Shown here: positions 53,933 through 63,263 of the stretch, piece after piece
How positions within the stretch are numbered: the stretch's first letter is position 1
How the letters are laid out: the number at the start of each line of letters is the position of its first letter
Assembly: GCA_046595995.1 (NCBI GenBank)
Contig: JBKJNB010000072.1
Location: 27,104-91,103, forward strand
Length of the DNA stretch: 64,000 bases
DNA from: JAWXBR01 sp046595995
GTDB taxonomy: Bacteria > Bacteroidota > Ignavibacteria > Kapaibacteriales > Kapaibacteriaceae
Direction of reading: 5' to 3'
Made by a program: the position numbers and the translations under genes
The notes under the pieces: generated by a model
Seen by the model: the letters and a program-made list of their open reading frames with translations, nothing else
Told to the model about the DNA's origin: nothing
The model's database searches: none

Positions 53933-55279
53933 TTAGAAGCCGAGTCGGAACCGATAGCAAAGGCCAAGTGACAGGGAAATGAAGTGCGGATTTAGCGATT
54001 CCTGCGGTTGCAGCGAGCGTTGTCGTGGGAAGTCGGGATCTTTTGCGTTAATAGGATAAGACCCTTCGTAGTTGCGGTAGTCTGTGAAGAGTCCGGACAA
54101 TGAATAGCCCGCCTGAATGAGGACATCGAGGCGACCGAAGTCAGACGTTACGACAGGGATTGCTCCACCAACGCGAACCTCAACCATCGATGCCATGTAG
54201 GCCAACGGACCTGTCGATTCGGGGGTGCCGTTCGTGAAGGCAATCGTGTCTGGATCGTTCAGACGCTTAACCACTTCAAACGTACCTACGACGGTAGCTG
54301 CAGAGTCGAGAACGGTTCTTGTGGAGGCTCCGTTTACGAAGCCGAAATTGAGACCAACGATGAAGCCCCCGAGATTGAGATGCGGGAACACGTTGACGTA
54401 GGAGTAACGCGCAATGATCGTCACAGAATCGCGTGGATCGTTTTCTGGTCTGAATTGATAACCATAGTTAGCAAGACCGAAGTCTAGTCCAAAGCCAATG
54501 TTTGTGTGCTTACCGAATGGCGCCAGAATCGAAACGCCGAAGTCAGGAGGCACGTTGAACACTACACCAGTCTTCCAACCTTCGGCGACTTCGCTCTTGA
54601 TGCTGGCCTTACCCATGAGATATGGCCCAACCCAGAGACTGTACTCGTTCTCGCGTCCTTTTTTCTTTGATGAATCGAGTTTTACTTCAGCAGGAGTGCC
54701 GGCTTCTGTCGATCCGCCCGTGCGAACAGCCGATGTACCACCAACTGCCAAATCGAGACCAAGAGCGAGGATTAAAGGATAGCCAATGGATGCACGTGCA
54801 GACAAGCCATCGCTGAAGTGATAGCGCGCACCAACCTGGCCTGTAAATCCGAGTCCGCTCGTATACGCTGCGGAGACACCTGCCAACGGATCTGTTTCCT
54901 TGCCATCAACTATGTACTTCACATCCCAATTGAGATAGCCGAGACCAAGCTTCACATACGGATCGAAATTCTTGTTCGGCATGAAGTGATACGAGCCAGA
55001 TGCCAGAGCGGCGAAAAGGGTGTACTTAAACACTGGAAACGCTGTGCCAGGCGGGAGACCCAAACCGGAGCCGTCCTCCTTGAAACTTGAATAGGATAGA
55101 TCGAGGCCTACGCCAAAATTTTCATTGATCGCGTATTCAGCCTGTGCGCCCACCCCAATGCTAAATCCAAGTCCGGACAAACCAATCGTCGGACCTACCC
55201 AAAGGCGCTCAGGAACGAACTGAGCAGTTGCACTTGAACAAATGGCCAACAGAACAAGTAATCGCAAAACATATCTCAT
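53933..55279 (-). CDS. Outer-membrane beta-barrel protein
   Basis: 448 aa. Signal MRYVLRLLVLLAICSSATA-Q. Barrel-type strands throughout (GVGLDLSYSSFKED, YVKLGLGYLNWDVKYIVDGK, LSARASIGYPLILALGLDLA, FGLANYGYQF), ending SLSLGLCYRFRLGF with a terminal Phe for BamA recognition. N-terminal half like an OmpA/OprF-type eight-strand barrel; two similar halves suggest an internal duplication. Ligand or role unknown. Confidence 0.75.
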   Translation of the reverse strand: MRYVLRLLVLLAICSSATAQFVPERLWVGPTIGLSGLGFSIGVGAQAEYAINENFGVGLDLSYSSFKEDGSGLGLPPGTAFPVFKYTLFAALASGSYHFMPNKNFDPYVKLGLGYLNWDVKYIVDGKETDPLAGVSAAYTSGLGFTGQVGARYHFSDGLSARASIGYPLILALGLDLAVGGTSAVRTGGSTEAGTPAEVKLDSSKKKGRENEYSLWVGPYLMGKASIKSEVAEGWKTGVVFNVPPDFGVSILAPFGKHTNIGFGLDFGLANYGYQFRPENDPRDSVTIIARYSYVNVFPHLNLGGFIVGLNFGFVNGASTRTVLDSAATVVGTFEVVKRLNDPDTIAFTNGTPESTGPLAYMASMVEVRVGGAIPVVTSDFGRLDVLIQAGYSLSGLFTDYRNYEGSYPINAKDPDFPRQRSLQPQESLNPHFISLSLGLCYRFRLGF

Positions 55280-55351
55280 ACACTACACCCCTGTAGATTT
55301 TGATAAAAGTAATTCAGGTTATAACGTGACTGGCAGCAAACATAAAAAGAA

Positions 55352-55375
55352 AAGAGGCCCCGCTGGGGGCCTCTT
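55352..55375 (-). terminator. Rho-independent terminator of the RRM-protein gene
   Basis: 10-bp stem AAGAGGCCCC / GGGGCCTCTT with a GCTG loop; on the minus strand it is followed by TTCTTTTTATGTTTG. It lies 34 bases past the RRM gene stop. Confidence 0.85.
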
Positions 55376-55409
55376 GCTGATGATCACGTTATATGGAGAC
55401 GTTCAGGTC

Positions 55410-55685
55410 TCAGTAACGATCGCGGTTGAAGCGTGGACGCTCGTCACGAGGACGAGCTTCGTTTACTACAAGCGGACGACCAGCGAGTGGACGACCGTTC
55501 ATTGCTTCAATGGCACGATTGGCGGCGTCGCCATCAGCCATTTCAACGAATCCGAATCCGCGACTACGACCCGTGAATTTGTCTTTCACGACCGACGCGG
55601 ACGAAACAGCGCCAAATTCTTCGAACGATTGACGCAATTCCGCATCGCCGAAGGTATATGGCAGATTGCCAACATAGATATTCAT
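55410..55685 (-). CDS. RNA-binding protein with single RRM domain
   Basis: 91 aa. RNP2 IYVGNL at residues 3-8 and RNP1 RGFGFVEM, with LRQSFEEFGAV and AIEAMNGRPLAGRPLVVNEA; a short RG/ER-rich tail (RPRDERPRFNRDRY). This is the Rbp/RRM type common in Cyanobacteria and Bacteroidota, binding U-rich RNA, often cold-induced. ATG has AAGGA 8 bases upstream. The region above it (55686-55843) can pair CGAGCCA (55702-55708) with TGGCTCG (55762-55768), a possible leader structure. Confidence 0.93.
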   Translation of the reverse strand: MNIYVGNLPYTFGDAELRQSFEEFGAVSSASVVKDKFTGRSRGFGFVEMADGDAANRAIEAMNGRPLAGRPLVVNEARPRDERPRFNRDRY

Positions 55686-55843
55686 ACGACTTTTCCTTAC
55701 ACGAGCCAGATTTCAACACCGAAGGTCACTTAACTAATTCGACTTGGCGTCATCACCGCAATGGCTCGCCCATGCGAGATAACTCAATATAAAGAGTTTT
55801 CCACACCTACCCCTCAGGCAATCAGTATTGGACTCTTCCTGGT

Positions 55844-56578
55844 CTACTGGCGTGCGTCGTTCAGATTCGTGCCAACCTGACCCCAATTCACCACATTCCA
55901 CCAGGCGGCGACGTAATCAGCCCGCCGATTCTGGTATTTCAAATAGTAGGCGTGTTCCCAGACATCGATACCCAGAATAGGCACGGTGTCCCATGCCGAC
56001 AGCTTATGCTGGTTCTCGGCCTGGAGTATGACAAGGCGTTGGTCTGAGCGCCTGTAGTGCAGAAGTGCCCATCCACTGCCTTCTACCGCGGCAGCAGCCG
56101 AACTGAACTGCTTTCTAAAAGCATCATCAGATCCAAAACTCTCTCGAATTAAATCCGCTAAGCCCCCGGCGGCGGAGCCGCCGCCCCCTTTACCGGGCGG
56201 AGCCATCACTGTCCAGAACATAGAGTGCAGCCAGTGTCCACCGCCGTGGAACGCCGCTTGCTTCGACCAATGCTGGATGTAAGCATAGTCGTTCGCCTCG
56301 CGAGATTTTGCGAGCTCATCTTCGGCCTTGTTAAGACCAGCGACATACGCCGCATGATGTTTCCCATGATGTAGCTCCATCGTCTGCGCATCAATGTATG
56401 GCTCGAGCGCCGACGTGCTGTATGGCAACGGAGGTAACGTGTGTTTCGTGGTCGGGGAGGGGCTTGGGGAGGGGCTTGGGGAGGGGGCTGCTGCCACAAG
56501 GGGCTGCAGCGAGGATGGATTGACCGCGATCAGCGATCCAATAGCGGCTGTTTTTAGAAACGATCGACGGTTGCTCAT
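55844..56578 (-). CDS. sodA: Tat-exported superoxide dismutase, Mn/Fe type
   Basis: 244 aa. N-terminus MSNRRSFLKTAAIGSLIAV carries RRSFLK, a full twin-arginine motif, then the linker (SP)5 and the dismutase: ELHHGKHHAAYVAGLNKAED, GGHWLHSMFWTVMAPPGKGG, AAVEGSGWALLHYRR, ILGIDVWEHAYYLKYQNRRA, YVAAWWNVVNW. The four metal ligands (His, His, Asp, His) are visible. GGHWLHSMFW and GIDVWEHAYYL favour Mn or cambialistic over strict Fe enzymes. Periplasmic SODs of this family are unusual. The linker is encoded by a repetitive G-rich plus-strand tract. Confidence 0.92.
   Translation of the reverse strand: MSNRRSFLKTAAIGSLIAVNPSSLQPLVAAAPSPSPSPSPSPTTKHTLPPLPYSTSALEPYIDAQTMELHHGKHHAAYVAGLNKAEDELAKSREANDYAYIQHWSKQAAFHGGGHWLHSMFWTVMAPPGKGGGGSAAGGLADLIRESFGSDDAFRKQFSSAAAAVEGSGWALLHYRRSDQRLVILQAENQHKLSAWDTVPILGIDVWEHAYYLKYQNRRADYVAAWWNVVNWGQVGTNLNDARQ
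56454..56487 (+). repeat. G-quadruplex-capable repeat in the SOD linker
   Basis: Six runs of four or five G separated by A or CTT (unit GGGGAGGGGCTT, 12 bases). It encodes Ser-Pro repeats on the minus strand, so the G-rich strand is the template. Copy number can change in steps of 12 bases (two Ser-Pro pairs). Confidence 0.9.
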
Positions 56579-56733
56579 ATCAGGTTTTCTATACGATTGG
56601 TTAATACGCTACTCGCACAAGCGAATTAGCATCTACAACATGCGAACTACACGTTTAATGAGAACAGACTAAACTAACGAGACGTTCCAAACACAGATAC
56701 CCCGTTACTCTCACATTTACACACGAGGCTACG

Positions 56734-57084
56734 ATGAAGACAGGAATTATTGCGCTAGTGCTCTGCGGTGCATTGCTAGTACCAATTGCTACCACTGCTG
56801 GTGACCCAGACAATCGCCAAAAACGTGGTGATCGGGCTCAGAAGGCACACAAGTTCGGAAAGCATCTCGAGCTTACTGACGATCAGAAGGCACAGCTTAA
56901 GGACATCCACAAGGATGCACAAACAGAGCGCAAGACCCTCAAGGATTTACCAGAAGCCGATCGCAAGGCAGCAGCAGAAAAACTACGCGCTGATAGAAAA
57001 GCCAAGACCGATGCTGTGTTGACACCAGAGCAACGTGCGAAGCTCGAAGAACTCGCTGCCAAACGCAAGGCTAAGAAGGGATAG
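56734..57084 (+). CDS. Small periplasmic Spy/CpxP-like protein
   Basis: 116 aa. Signal MKTGIIALVLCGALLVPIAT-TAG, then a charged helical body with two LT-x-x-Q motifs, LTDDQKAQLKDIHKDAQTE and LTPEQRAKLEELAAKRK, as in the Spy/CpxP chaperone family, though shorter. Possibly an envelope chaperone or metal sensor. GAGG six bases before the ATG. Confidence 0.75.
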   Translation: MKTGIIALVLCGALLVPIATTAGDPDNRQKRGDRAQKAHKFGKHLELTDDQKAQLKDIHKDAQTERKTLKDLPEADRKAAAEKLRADRKAKTDAVLTPEQRAKLEELAAKRKAKKG

Positions 57085-57086
57085 AG

Positions 57087-58109
57087 CTACTGCTCGCCCC
57101 GAAGAAAATGCTCGGCTTCTAGAACGTCGTCTGAGCTACCAATAAAACAAGGCACGCGCTGATGCAGGGATTCAGGTTGAATCTCGAGTATTCGGCGCGT
57201 GCCGTCTGTTGCACGACCGCCGGCTTGCTCTACGATAAACGCCATCGGGTTGACCTCATACAGCAGGCGCAATTTCCCCTGAGGTGAAGACACGTCTGAC
57301 GGATACATGAAGATGCCACCGTAATGCAACGTGCGATGAATATCGGCAACCATGGTGCCGACGTAGCGAAGGGAGTACGGACGTGTTCCGTCTGCAGCAG
57401 GCTGCAGCAAATGTGTTACGTAGGCACGTATACCAGGCTGCCACTTGTAGGCATTGCCGCTATTAACCGAGTATATCTTTCCACGCTTCGGTATGCGAAT
57501 CTTCTCATAGGTAAGAAGAAACTCGCCAATCGTTGGATCGAACGTAAACACATCTACGCCTTTACCACTCGTATATACAAGTTGTGTACTCGACCCGTAC
57601 ATAGCATACCCGGCGCAGACTTGCTTCCAACCTGGCTGAAGCACGTCCGCTACCGTGCCAGGCGTTTCGAGCGTTGGGTCGAGTCGTCTGTATATAGAGA
57701 AGATCGTTCCGATAGACACGTTCACATCGATGTTCGACGACCCGTCGAGTGGATCGAATACGAGCACATACTTGCCTTTGTGATACTCGTCTGGAATTGG
57801 CATCAGACCTTCCGATTCTTCAGACGCCATAACGCATAGATGTCCGCCGTGATCCATGGCACGGAAAATCACTTCGTTTGCATGAATGTCTAACCGTTTC
57901 ACCCGCTCGCCATGGACGTTCGTCTCGTCTGTCATACCGAGAACATCATTCAGGCCTGCCCTTCGCACATCGCGTGCAAGAATGCGTAAAGCCAGCGTGA
58001 AGTCGCGCAGTAGTCGCGAGAATTCGCCCGTAGCTGCTGGGTGCAGCGCGCCTTCTTCTGATATGTGGCGCTCGATCGTGATGAGTTTCGACGTGCTGAG
58101 AAAGGGCAT
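57087..58109 (-). CDS. fbp: Fructose-1,6-bisphosphatase class I
   Basis: 340 aa gluconeogenic enzyme. EGLMPIPDEY, FDPLDGSSNIDVNVSIGTIF (metal and substrate loop), YGSSTQLVYT, YSVNSGNAYKW, SLRYVGTMVADIHRTLHYGG and EVNPMAFIVEQAGGRATDG. ATG forms TAATG with the UspA stop, so upstream in-frame starts are not used. Co-transcription with a stress protein is unusual. Confidence 0.96.
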   Translation of the reverse strand: MPFLSTSKLITIERHISEEGALHPAATGEFSRLLRDFTLALRILARDVRRAGLNDVLGMTDETNVHGERVKRLDIHANEVIFRAMDHGGHLCVMASEESEGLMPIPDEYHKGKYVLVFDPLDGSSNIDVNVSIGTIFSIYRRLDPTLETPGTVADVLQPGWKQVCAGYAMYGSSTQLVYTSGKGVDVFTFDPTIGEFLLTYEKIRIPKRGKIYSVNSGNAYKWQPGIRAYVTHLLQPAADGTRPYSLRYVGTMVADIHRTLHYGGIFMYPSDVSSPQGKLRLLYEVNPMAFIVEQAGGRATDGTRRILEIQPESLHQRVPCFIGSSDDVLEAEHFLRGEQ

Positions 58110-58567
58110 TAAGACTTCTTGTCCTTGTCGTAGCGTACCGCAAGAATTGGACAAGGGGCTTTACGCAACACACGTTCTGTTGTGCTTCCGAAAAGAAAGT
58201 GTTCTAGGCCGCTGCGTCCGTGTGTTCCCATACTAATGATGCTGATCTTCTTCTCCTCGGCATAAGCGCATATCTCATCCGAGGCTCGGCCCATGCGTAC
58301 TTCCGTTATGACGGTGAAGCCCTCCGCCTTCAATCGCGCCGCTAGAGCGTCCATTTCTTTGTTGGACGTGTCCATAAGCTCCTGCTCGATATCGGCGAAT
58401 CCCACTTGGGCATAGCTCCAGTCTGCAGGGTATACCACGGGTTCTACGATGTGCAGAAGGTGCAGCGACGCCTTTGTGGCTCTCGCCAACTCTTTCGCGT
58501 ACGAAAGGGCCTGATTTGCATTCTCTGAAAAGTCAGTTGGAACGAGAAGCGAAGCGACTGTGAACAT
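58109..58567 (-). CDS. Universal stress protein UspA family
   Basis: 152 aa from ATG 58567; upstream in-frame codons are discarded because MFTVASLLVPTDFSENANQA is the proper start of the fold. ATP-binding signature MGTHGRSGLEHFLFGSTTER and CPILAVR at the end (G-2x-G-9x-G-S/T). Divergent from the TPR/transglutaminase gene, 66 bases between starts; followed by fbp. Confidence 0.92.
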   Translation of the reverse strand: MFTVASLLVPTDFSENANQALSYAKELARATKASLHLLHIVEPVVYPADWSYAQVGFADIEQELMDTSNKEMDALAARLKAEGFTVITEVRMGRASDEICAYAEEKKISIISMGTHGRSGLEHFLFGSTTERVLRKAPCPILAVRYDKDKKS

Positions 58568-58633
58568 TGCTTTTTCGTAGGTTGTGGGAGTACGCGCGCA
58601 ATGTAGCAAACACGTCCCAATCATCACTCTGTT

Positions 58634-61600
58634 ATGAATTTGAACCGTCACATCGTGGCGCGAGCCGTTTTTGGCTTCGTCGTCGTGTTCTTTGCGTGTT
58701 CGGCACTTGCACAAAACACAACTGAATTGGGCTGGGCAGCACTCATTCAGAATCGCGACAAAGACGCCGAGAAGCACTTTCGTACATCGATAGGAGCGAA
58801 TCCTGGAGATGCGCGCGCCTGGTTCGGACTGTCTTATGTACAAGACATGCGCTCTGACACTAATTCGTGGGCATCCTTTCGGTCAGGTCTCCATCACGTG
58901 CCCGATCCACATCCGTATCTGTATGCATCAATTCTTACGAATCGGATGCAGTCGCAGGTGGACGCAAACAAAGACGAGCTCATCGAAACGTGGAAAGGCG
59001 TTGTAGAACAGCCCGATTCTCTGGGCATTCTACGAGCAATGGCCTACGAGAATCTTGCAACGCTTTATGAGCTGAAGGGCGACATACCGCAGTCGAAAGA
59101 TTGGAGCAACAAGATTGGTGCCATCACAACTTGGCGCCTTATAGGTCCCTTCGACAACATCTCAGCCTCAGGCTTCGACCGCCGATTTGAACCCGAACGT
59201 GAGGACATGCCGGATAAACGATATGAGGGCGAGAGCGGACGCTCTGTCCGTTGGCACGAGCCCACTGCAATTCGTAACGACGGATGGATTGATTTGTCGC
59301 GCTTCTTTCCTGTTGTACAGGGTGTGTTTTATGCGCGAACGTACGTATACATACCCAAGACGCAACGCGTTCATTTGCGGTTAGGAACGTCAGGTTCATT
59401 TAAGGTCTTTGTTGACACGACGCTTGTCAATCAGAAGGTTGACGAGCTAAACAACGACCTCGACACGTATAATTCCGCACTCACACTTGCCGAGGGTTGG
59501 CACAGCATTCTTGTGAAGTGTGGCGCTTCTGAAATTTCCAGCGGTAATTTTTTGCTGAGGATAACAAACGAACAGGGTGTCGCAATTCCCGATTTGCAGA
59601 TATCGACGCAGGTACAACAGACTACCATACGTCCGCTCGACATCCAGCAAATCGACAATCCGTTTACAACATTTTTTCACAACGCCATTGTACGCCAACC
59701 CAATGACCTTGAGAACTATTTGTTTCTGGCAGAGTGCTACCTGCGAAACGATCATGCAACAGAAGCAGAGTCGGTTCTTCGCGAAGCCTTGAAGAGTAGA
59801 GGCAATGCTATCGTGATCTTGAATCTGCTCTCAGAAGCATACCAACGGAACGATAAAAACGACGAAGCGCAGTCAACGTTCGAGCACATGTCAACATTAC
59901 GTCCAGACTTGGTACGGTCACTGGTGTATTCCTTTCGTAGTGCAATGGGTGCCGATCGCATCGACGAGGCCGAGGCACTCTTGGCCCAACTCCAAGTGGC
60001 TCTGCCGCAGTCTATTGCCTACTATAACGCCGCGATTGCCGTTGCTGGTAAACGCAATCACATCCAGGTGCGGAATGAATTGCAAGCGCTCGCATTCGAA
60101 CAACATCCTGAATACCATCCATTTGCCATGTCGAACGTGGCCGTGGCTAGGCAGGCAAATAATCGCGAGGCTGCTTTCGAAGTAGCACAGAAACACCTAA
60201 AGCACAATTACTCGGCACAAGGGTTGGTCCTCCTTGCGTCGTTGTATCAAGATGCCGGACGAATAGCTGAGTGGAGGCAAACGTTTAATCGCTTGTTGTT
60301 CCTCGACCCAGACGAAGCGGAGTACTACGTTGCCATGGCTCGTGTTTATGCCGACCTAAAAAATTACAATGAGGCTCTGAAGCAGATGCAGAGTGCTCTC
60401 GATATCGCGCCGTCGACTTCGCACTTCTGGTATCTCTCCGGTACGCTACATCGAGCGAAGTTCGATAACACGAATGCTACCGATGCGTATTTGCGTGCAA
60501 TTGAAGTCGATCCCGCAAACTTTGCCGCACGCATTGCCCTGCGGGAATTAAATGGTGCACGTTCACCCTTAGACTATATGCCGTCGGGTAAGATCGACAG
60601 TCTCATTGCAAAGGCGCCTACGGCCTCCGCCTATCCAGAAGCGTCGTCCGTTGTGCTCTACGACGGCACAAGGCGCTATGTATACGATGGCAGCCGTTGC
60701 ACTGTCATGCGAGAGTTGCTCGTGCGAATTCTCACAACAAACGGCGTCGACGATTATAAAGAATATTACATGCGCTATGCCAGTGATGGCGAGCTCATCC
60801 TTGAAAAAGCTGCAGTGCTGAAGCCTGGCGGAAAAGAAATCATGGCCGACCGGAGCGGGGCTATGCTCGTGTTTAAGTCGCTCGCGCCAGGAGATTTCAT
60901 CTACATCCGCACCCGCGTGCGGGAGGCTCGTGTCGGACGTCTTGCGCGTCATTTTTGGGACGAGTTTGCGTTTAATGCATTTGTACCGGTGCTAAACGCC
61001 AGCTACAGTCTACTGCTAACGGAAGGCACACAGTTCCGTTGGCTCGTTACGAATGCAGAGTATTCCCCGACTACTTCATCAACGCCTTACGGCACGCTCT
61101 ACACGTGGAAATCGCATAACGAGCCCGCGATCGAATTCGAAGAAGGCATGCCGTCCTTTGAGGTTGTTGCCAAACGCCTGCAGTTAACATCCCTTGCAGG
61201 TTGGGACGAAATAGTTACGTGGTACGATGAGATCGCGCGAACGAAAACAAAGTCATCGGTCGAGATTGCAGAATTAATGGATTCGCTCTTCCCTCGAACA
61301 AAGAGCGTAAGCGATCGAGCAATACTTGAGGGCGTATACCGATATGTGACGTCGCAGATTCGTTATAGTAACGTCCCCTTTCGTCAGTCTGGCATTATTC
61401 CTCAGAAGGCACGAAAGGTTCTCGCGACGCGCATCGGCGACTGTAAAGACGTAGCCACACTGTGTATCGCCATGTTGTCTGAACGCAAGATTCCTGCTTG
61501 GCTCGTACTTGTCGAAACTCGCACCTCGCAACTATTGCCCGTTCGTCTTCCGTCTATTCCATTCGATCACGCAATCGTTGGCGTCGATCTCGACGGCGCC

Positions 61601-62413
61601 ATGCGCTTCTTCGATCTCACAGCCGACAACGTACCACCCGGAAGTCTACCATTCGCAGATCTCGACGCGTTCGCATTACCGATACGCGAGCGTTGGAAGG
61701 ATCCCATCAGCCTCACTCGTACGATGTTTACACCAAGCAATGTGTTTGTCGAAACCGACATCATCCTAAACGATGATGCGTCAGCAAATATTACGCAGCG
61801 CTTCACCCATACCGGTGCACGCACAGAGTTTTATAGAACTGCGTGGAAGGGTTTGTCAGAAAAGGAGCGAGCAAAGCAGATTCGCGAAAGTCTTTCGCAT
61901 GACATCGGCGATGTCTTTCTCGATGAATTTCATGTAGACGATTTGGACACGTTGTCATCGACGTTATCATACACCATGCGTTACACAGCGCCCGGCTATG
62001 TCGTTGACGCAGGCGGGTTCCGCATCGTACGCGTACCCTGGTACGATGGCGTTCATCCAGACCCAGCGTTGTCATACGACGTCCGAATTCATCCGTATGA
62101 ATTTGATGTTCAACGCGATACTGTTCACGAACGCATCCGCTTTAGGCTACCCTCTGGATTTGTGCCTTCTGGTCTAAGACTTTCGCTCACGCACGCACAT
62201 GAGGTAGCCGACGTAGCATATACCAGATTGCTAAAGGGTTCGAACCTCGAGATAACGCGACGTAGTGTTTCGAAACGGTCATACGTTCGCGTTGACGAGT
62301 ACAAAACGTACAAAACCTTCTTCAACAACGTCTTGCGTGAAGACAGGCGCAGCGTTCTCTTGATGCCCGAGGGTACCGTAGTGCGCGCGCCAAAGGCGCC
62401 AGTCGTTCGATAA
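58634..62413 (+). CDS. Large TPR, DUF3857 and transglutaminase-like protein
   Basis: 1259 aa. Signal MNLNRHIVARAVFGFVVVFF-ACSALAQ. TPR units at about 35-130 and 350-640 (YVAMARVYADLKNYNEALKQ, HFWYLSGTLHRAKFDNTNAT). A PA14-like/beta insert near 220-310 (YARTYVYIPKTQRVHLRLGT). DUF3857 from about 680, with EYYMRYASDGELILEKAAVL; transglutaminase core with ATRIGDCKDVATLCIAMLSE (catalytic Cys), FDHAIVGVDLDGAMRFFDLT (His, Asp). Periplasmic protein of unknown substrate; such proteins are frequent in Bacteroidota. ATG follows the divergent UspA by 66 bases; no clear promoter box. Confidence 0.88.
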   Translation: MNLNRHIVARAVFGFVVVFFACSALAQNTTELGWAALIQNRDKDAEKHFRTSIGANPGDARAWFGLSYVQDMRSDTNSWASFRSGLHHVPDPHPYLYASILTNRMQSQVDANKDELIETWKGVVEQPDSLGILRAMAYENLATLYELKGDIPQSKDWSNKIGAITTWRLIGPFDNISASGFDRRFEPEREDMPDKRYEGESGRSVRWHEPTAIRNDGWIDLSRFFPVVQGVFYARTYVYIPKTQRVHLRLGTSGSFKVFVDTTLVNQKVDELNNDLDTYNSALTLAEGWHSILVKCGASEISSGNFLLRITNEQGVAIPDLQISTQVQQTTIRPLDIQQIDNPFTTFFHNAIVRQPNDLENYLFLAECYLRNDHATEAESVLREALKSRGNAIVILNLLSEAYQRNDKNDEAQSTFEHMSTLRPDLVRSLVYSFRSAMGADRIDEAEALLAQLQVALPQSIAYYNAAIAVAGKRNHIQVRNELQALAFEQHPEYHPFAMSNVAVARQANNREAAFEVAQKHLKHNYSAQGLVLLASLYQDAGRIAEWRQTFNRLLFLDPDEAEYYVAMARVYADLKNYNEALKQMQSALDIAPSTSHFWYLSGTLHRAKFDNTNATDAYLRAIEVDPANFAARIALRELNGARSPLDYMPSGKIDSLIAKAPTASAYPEASSVVLYDGTRRYVYDGSRCTVMRELLVRILTTNGVDDYKEYYMRYASDGELILEKAAVLKPGGKEIMADRSGAMLVFKSLAPGDFIYIRTRVREARVGRLARHFWDEFAFNAFVPVLNASYSLLLTEGTQFRWLVTNAEYSPTTSSTPYGTLYTWKSHNEPAIEFEEGMPSFEVVAKRLQLTSLAGWDEIVTWYDEIARTKTKSSVEIAELMDSLFPRTKSVSDRAILEGVYRYVTSQIRYSNVPFRQSGIIPQKARKVLATRIGDCKDVATLCIAMLSERKIPAWLVLVETRTSQLLPVRLPSIPFDHAIVGVDLDGAMRFFDLTADNVPPGSLPFADLDAFALPIRERWKDPISLTRTMFTPSNVFVETDIILNDDASANITQRFTHTGARTEFYRTAWKGLSEKERAKQIRESLSHDIGDVFLDEFHVDDLDTLSSTLSYTMRYTAPGYVVDAGGFRIVRVPWYDGVHPDPALSYDVRIHPYEFDVQRDTVHERIRFRLPSGFVPSGLRLSLTHAHEVADVAYTRLLKGSNLEITRRSVSKRSYVRVDEYKTYKTFFNNVLREDRRSVLLMPEGTVVRAPKAPVVR

Positions 62414-62517
62414 CATCACAATGCGACCCGTTAATCACTGGCATCTGCTGGGTTAGTGCAACCCGGACCCGCCGCACTTACTGATGGCATTACCGCACTG
62501 ATGCGCATCTTTGACGA

Positions 62518-63186
62518 ATGGGAACGCTAACTTTCGAAGGCACACAGTTCGATGCAATCATTGCGCTCTTCGGCGATGTGCCCGAGTTGAGCGTCTTCGA
62601 ACAACTTGCTCACGTACCGCTCATAGCAGCCGATGGTGCGGCCGCACCCCTAGTGAGTGTAGATGTGTTCCCCGAATACGTCGTGGGTGATCTCGACTCA
62701 CTCGACGACGAGATCCTTCGTACGCTCGAAGGCATTTCGGTATTCGTTCTCGACTCCGATCAGAACTCAAACGATTTTGAGAAGTCGTTGAGGTTCGCAT
62801 TGTCGCAACTTTGGACTCGTGTACTCATTGTCGGTATGCATGGTGGCGACCTCGAGCATACACTTAACAATTGGTCGGTGCTTATGAAGTTCGCCCCTTC
62901 TATGCCCCTTACCGTGCTCGATCGCGACCGCTACATCATACCTGTTAGCTCTTCATTCTCAGTTGCGCTTCAGCGCGAAGAACTGGTCTCGCTAATTCCG
63001 CAGCCGTCGGCAAGACTCTCCACGAGGGGGCTGCATTGGGACCTTCAAGACGAAGAGCTGGCGTTGGGTGTGCGCGAAGGGGCTAGGAATATCGCTGTGG
63101 ATGGCAACGTCGAAGTCATCATTCATGATGGCTCGATTCTGTTTTGCTGCGACGCTAGAGTGCCTTGGTCGCCGAATTTTGGCTGA
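62518..63186 (+). CDS. thiN: Thiamine pyrophosphokinase
   Basis: 222 aa. Makes thiamine diphosphate from thiamine and ATP. Seen: LIAADGAAAPL, FPEYVVGDLDSLDDE (metal and ATP site), SDQNSNDFEKSL, VLIVGMHGGDLEHTLNNWSVL, and the beta domain GARNIAVDGNVEVIIHDG. It stands alone, with the region 62414-62517 upstream showing no riboswitch-like conserved blocks that I recognise. Confidence 0.9.
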   Translation: MGTLTFEGTQFDAIIALFGDVPELSVFEQLAHVPLIAADGAAAPLVSVDVFPEYVVGDLDSLDDEILRTLEGISVFVLDSDQNSNDFEKSLRFALSQLWTRVLIVGMHGGDLEHTLNNWSVLMKFAPSMPLTVLDRDRYIIPVSSSFSVALQREELVSLIPQPSARLSTRGLHWDLQDEELALGVREGARNIAVDGNVEVIIHDGSILFCCDARVPWSPNFG

Positions 63187-63263
63187 CGTTAGACTCCCTT
63201 AGTCGCCCGATTTACGCTAATGCTATATTGCGCCCCCAATTACCACCGCTGATGTGAGGATAC

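Noticed and set aside
55361..55375. GGGGCC runs counted with the ARGGGGCT word
   Set aside because: They end in CC, not CT, and belong to the RRM gene terminator.
62414..62517. TPP riboswitch before thiamine pyrophosphokinase
   Set aside because: No CUGAGA or similar conserved element seen in the 104-base gap.
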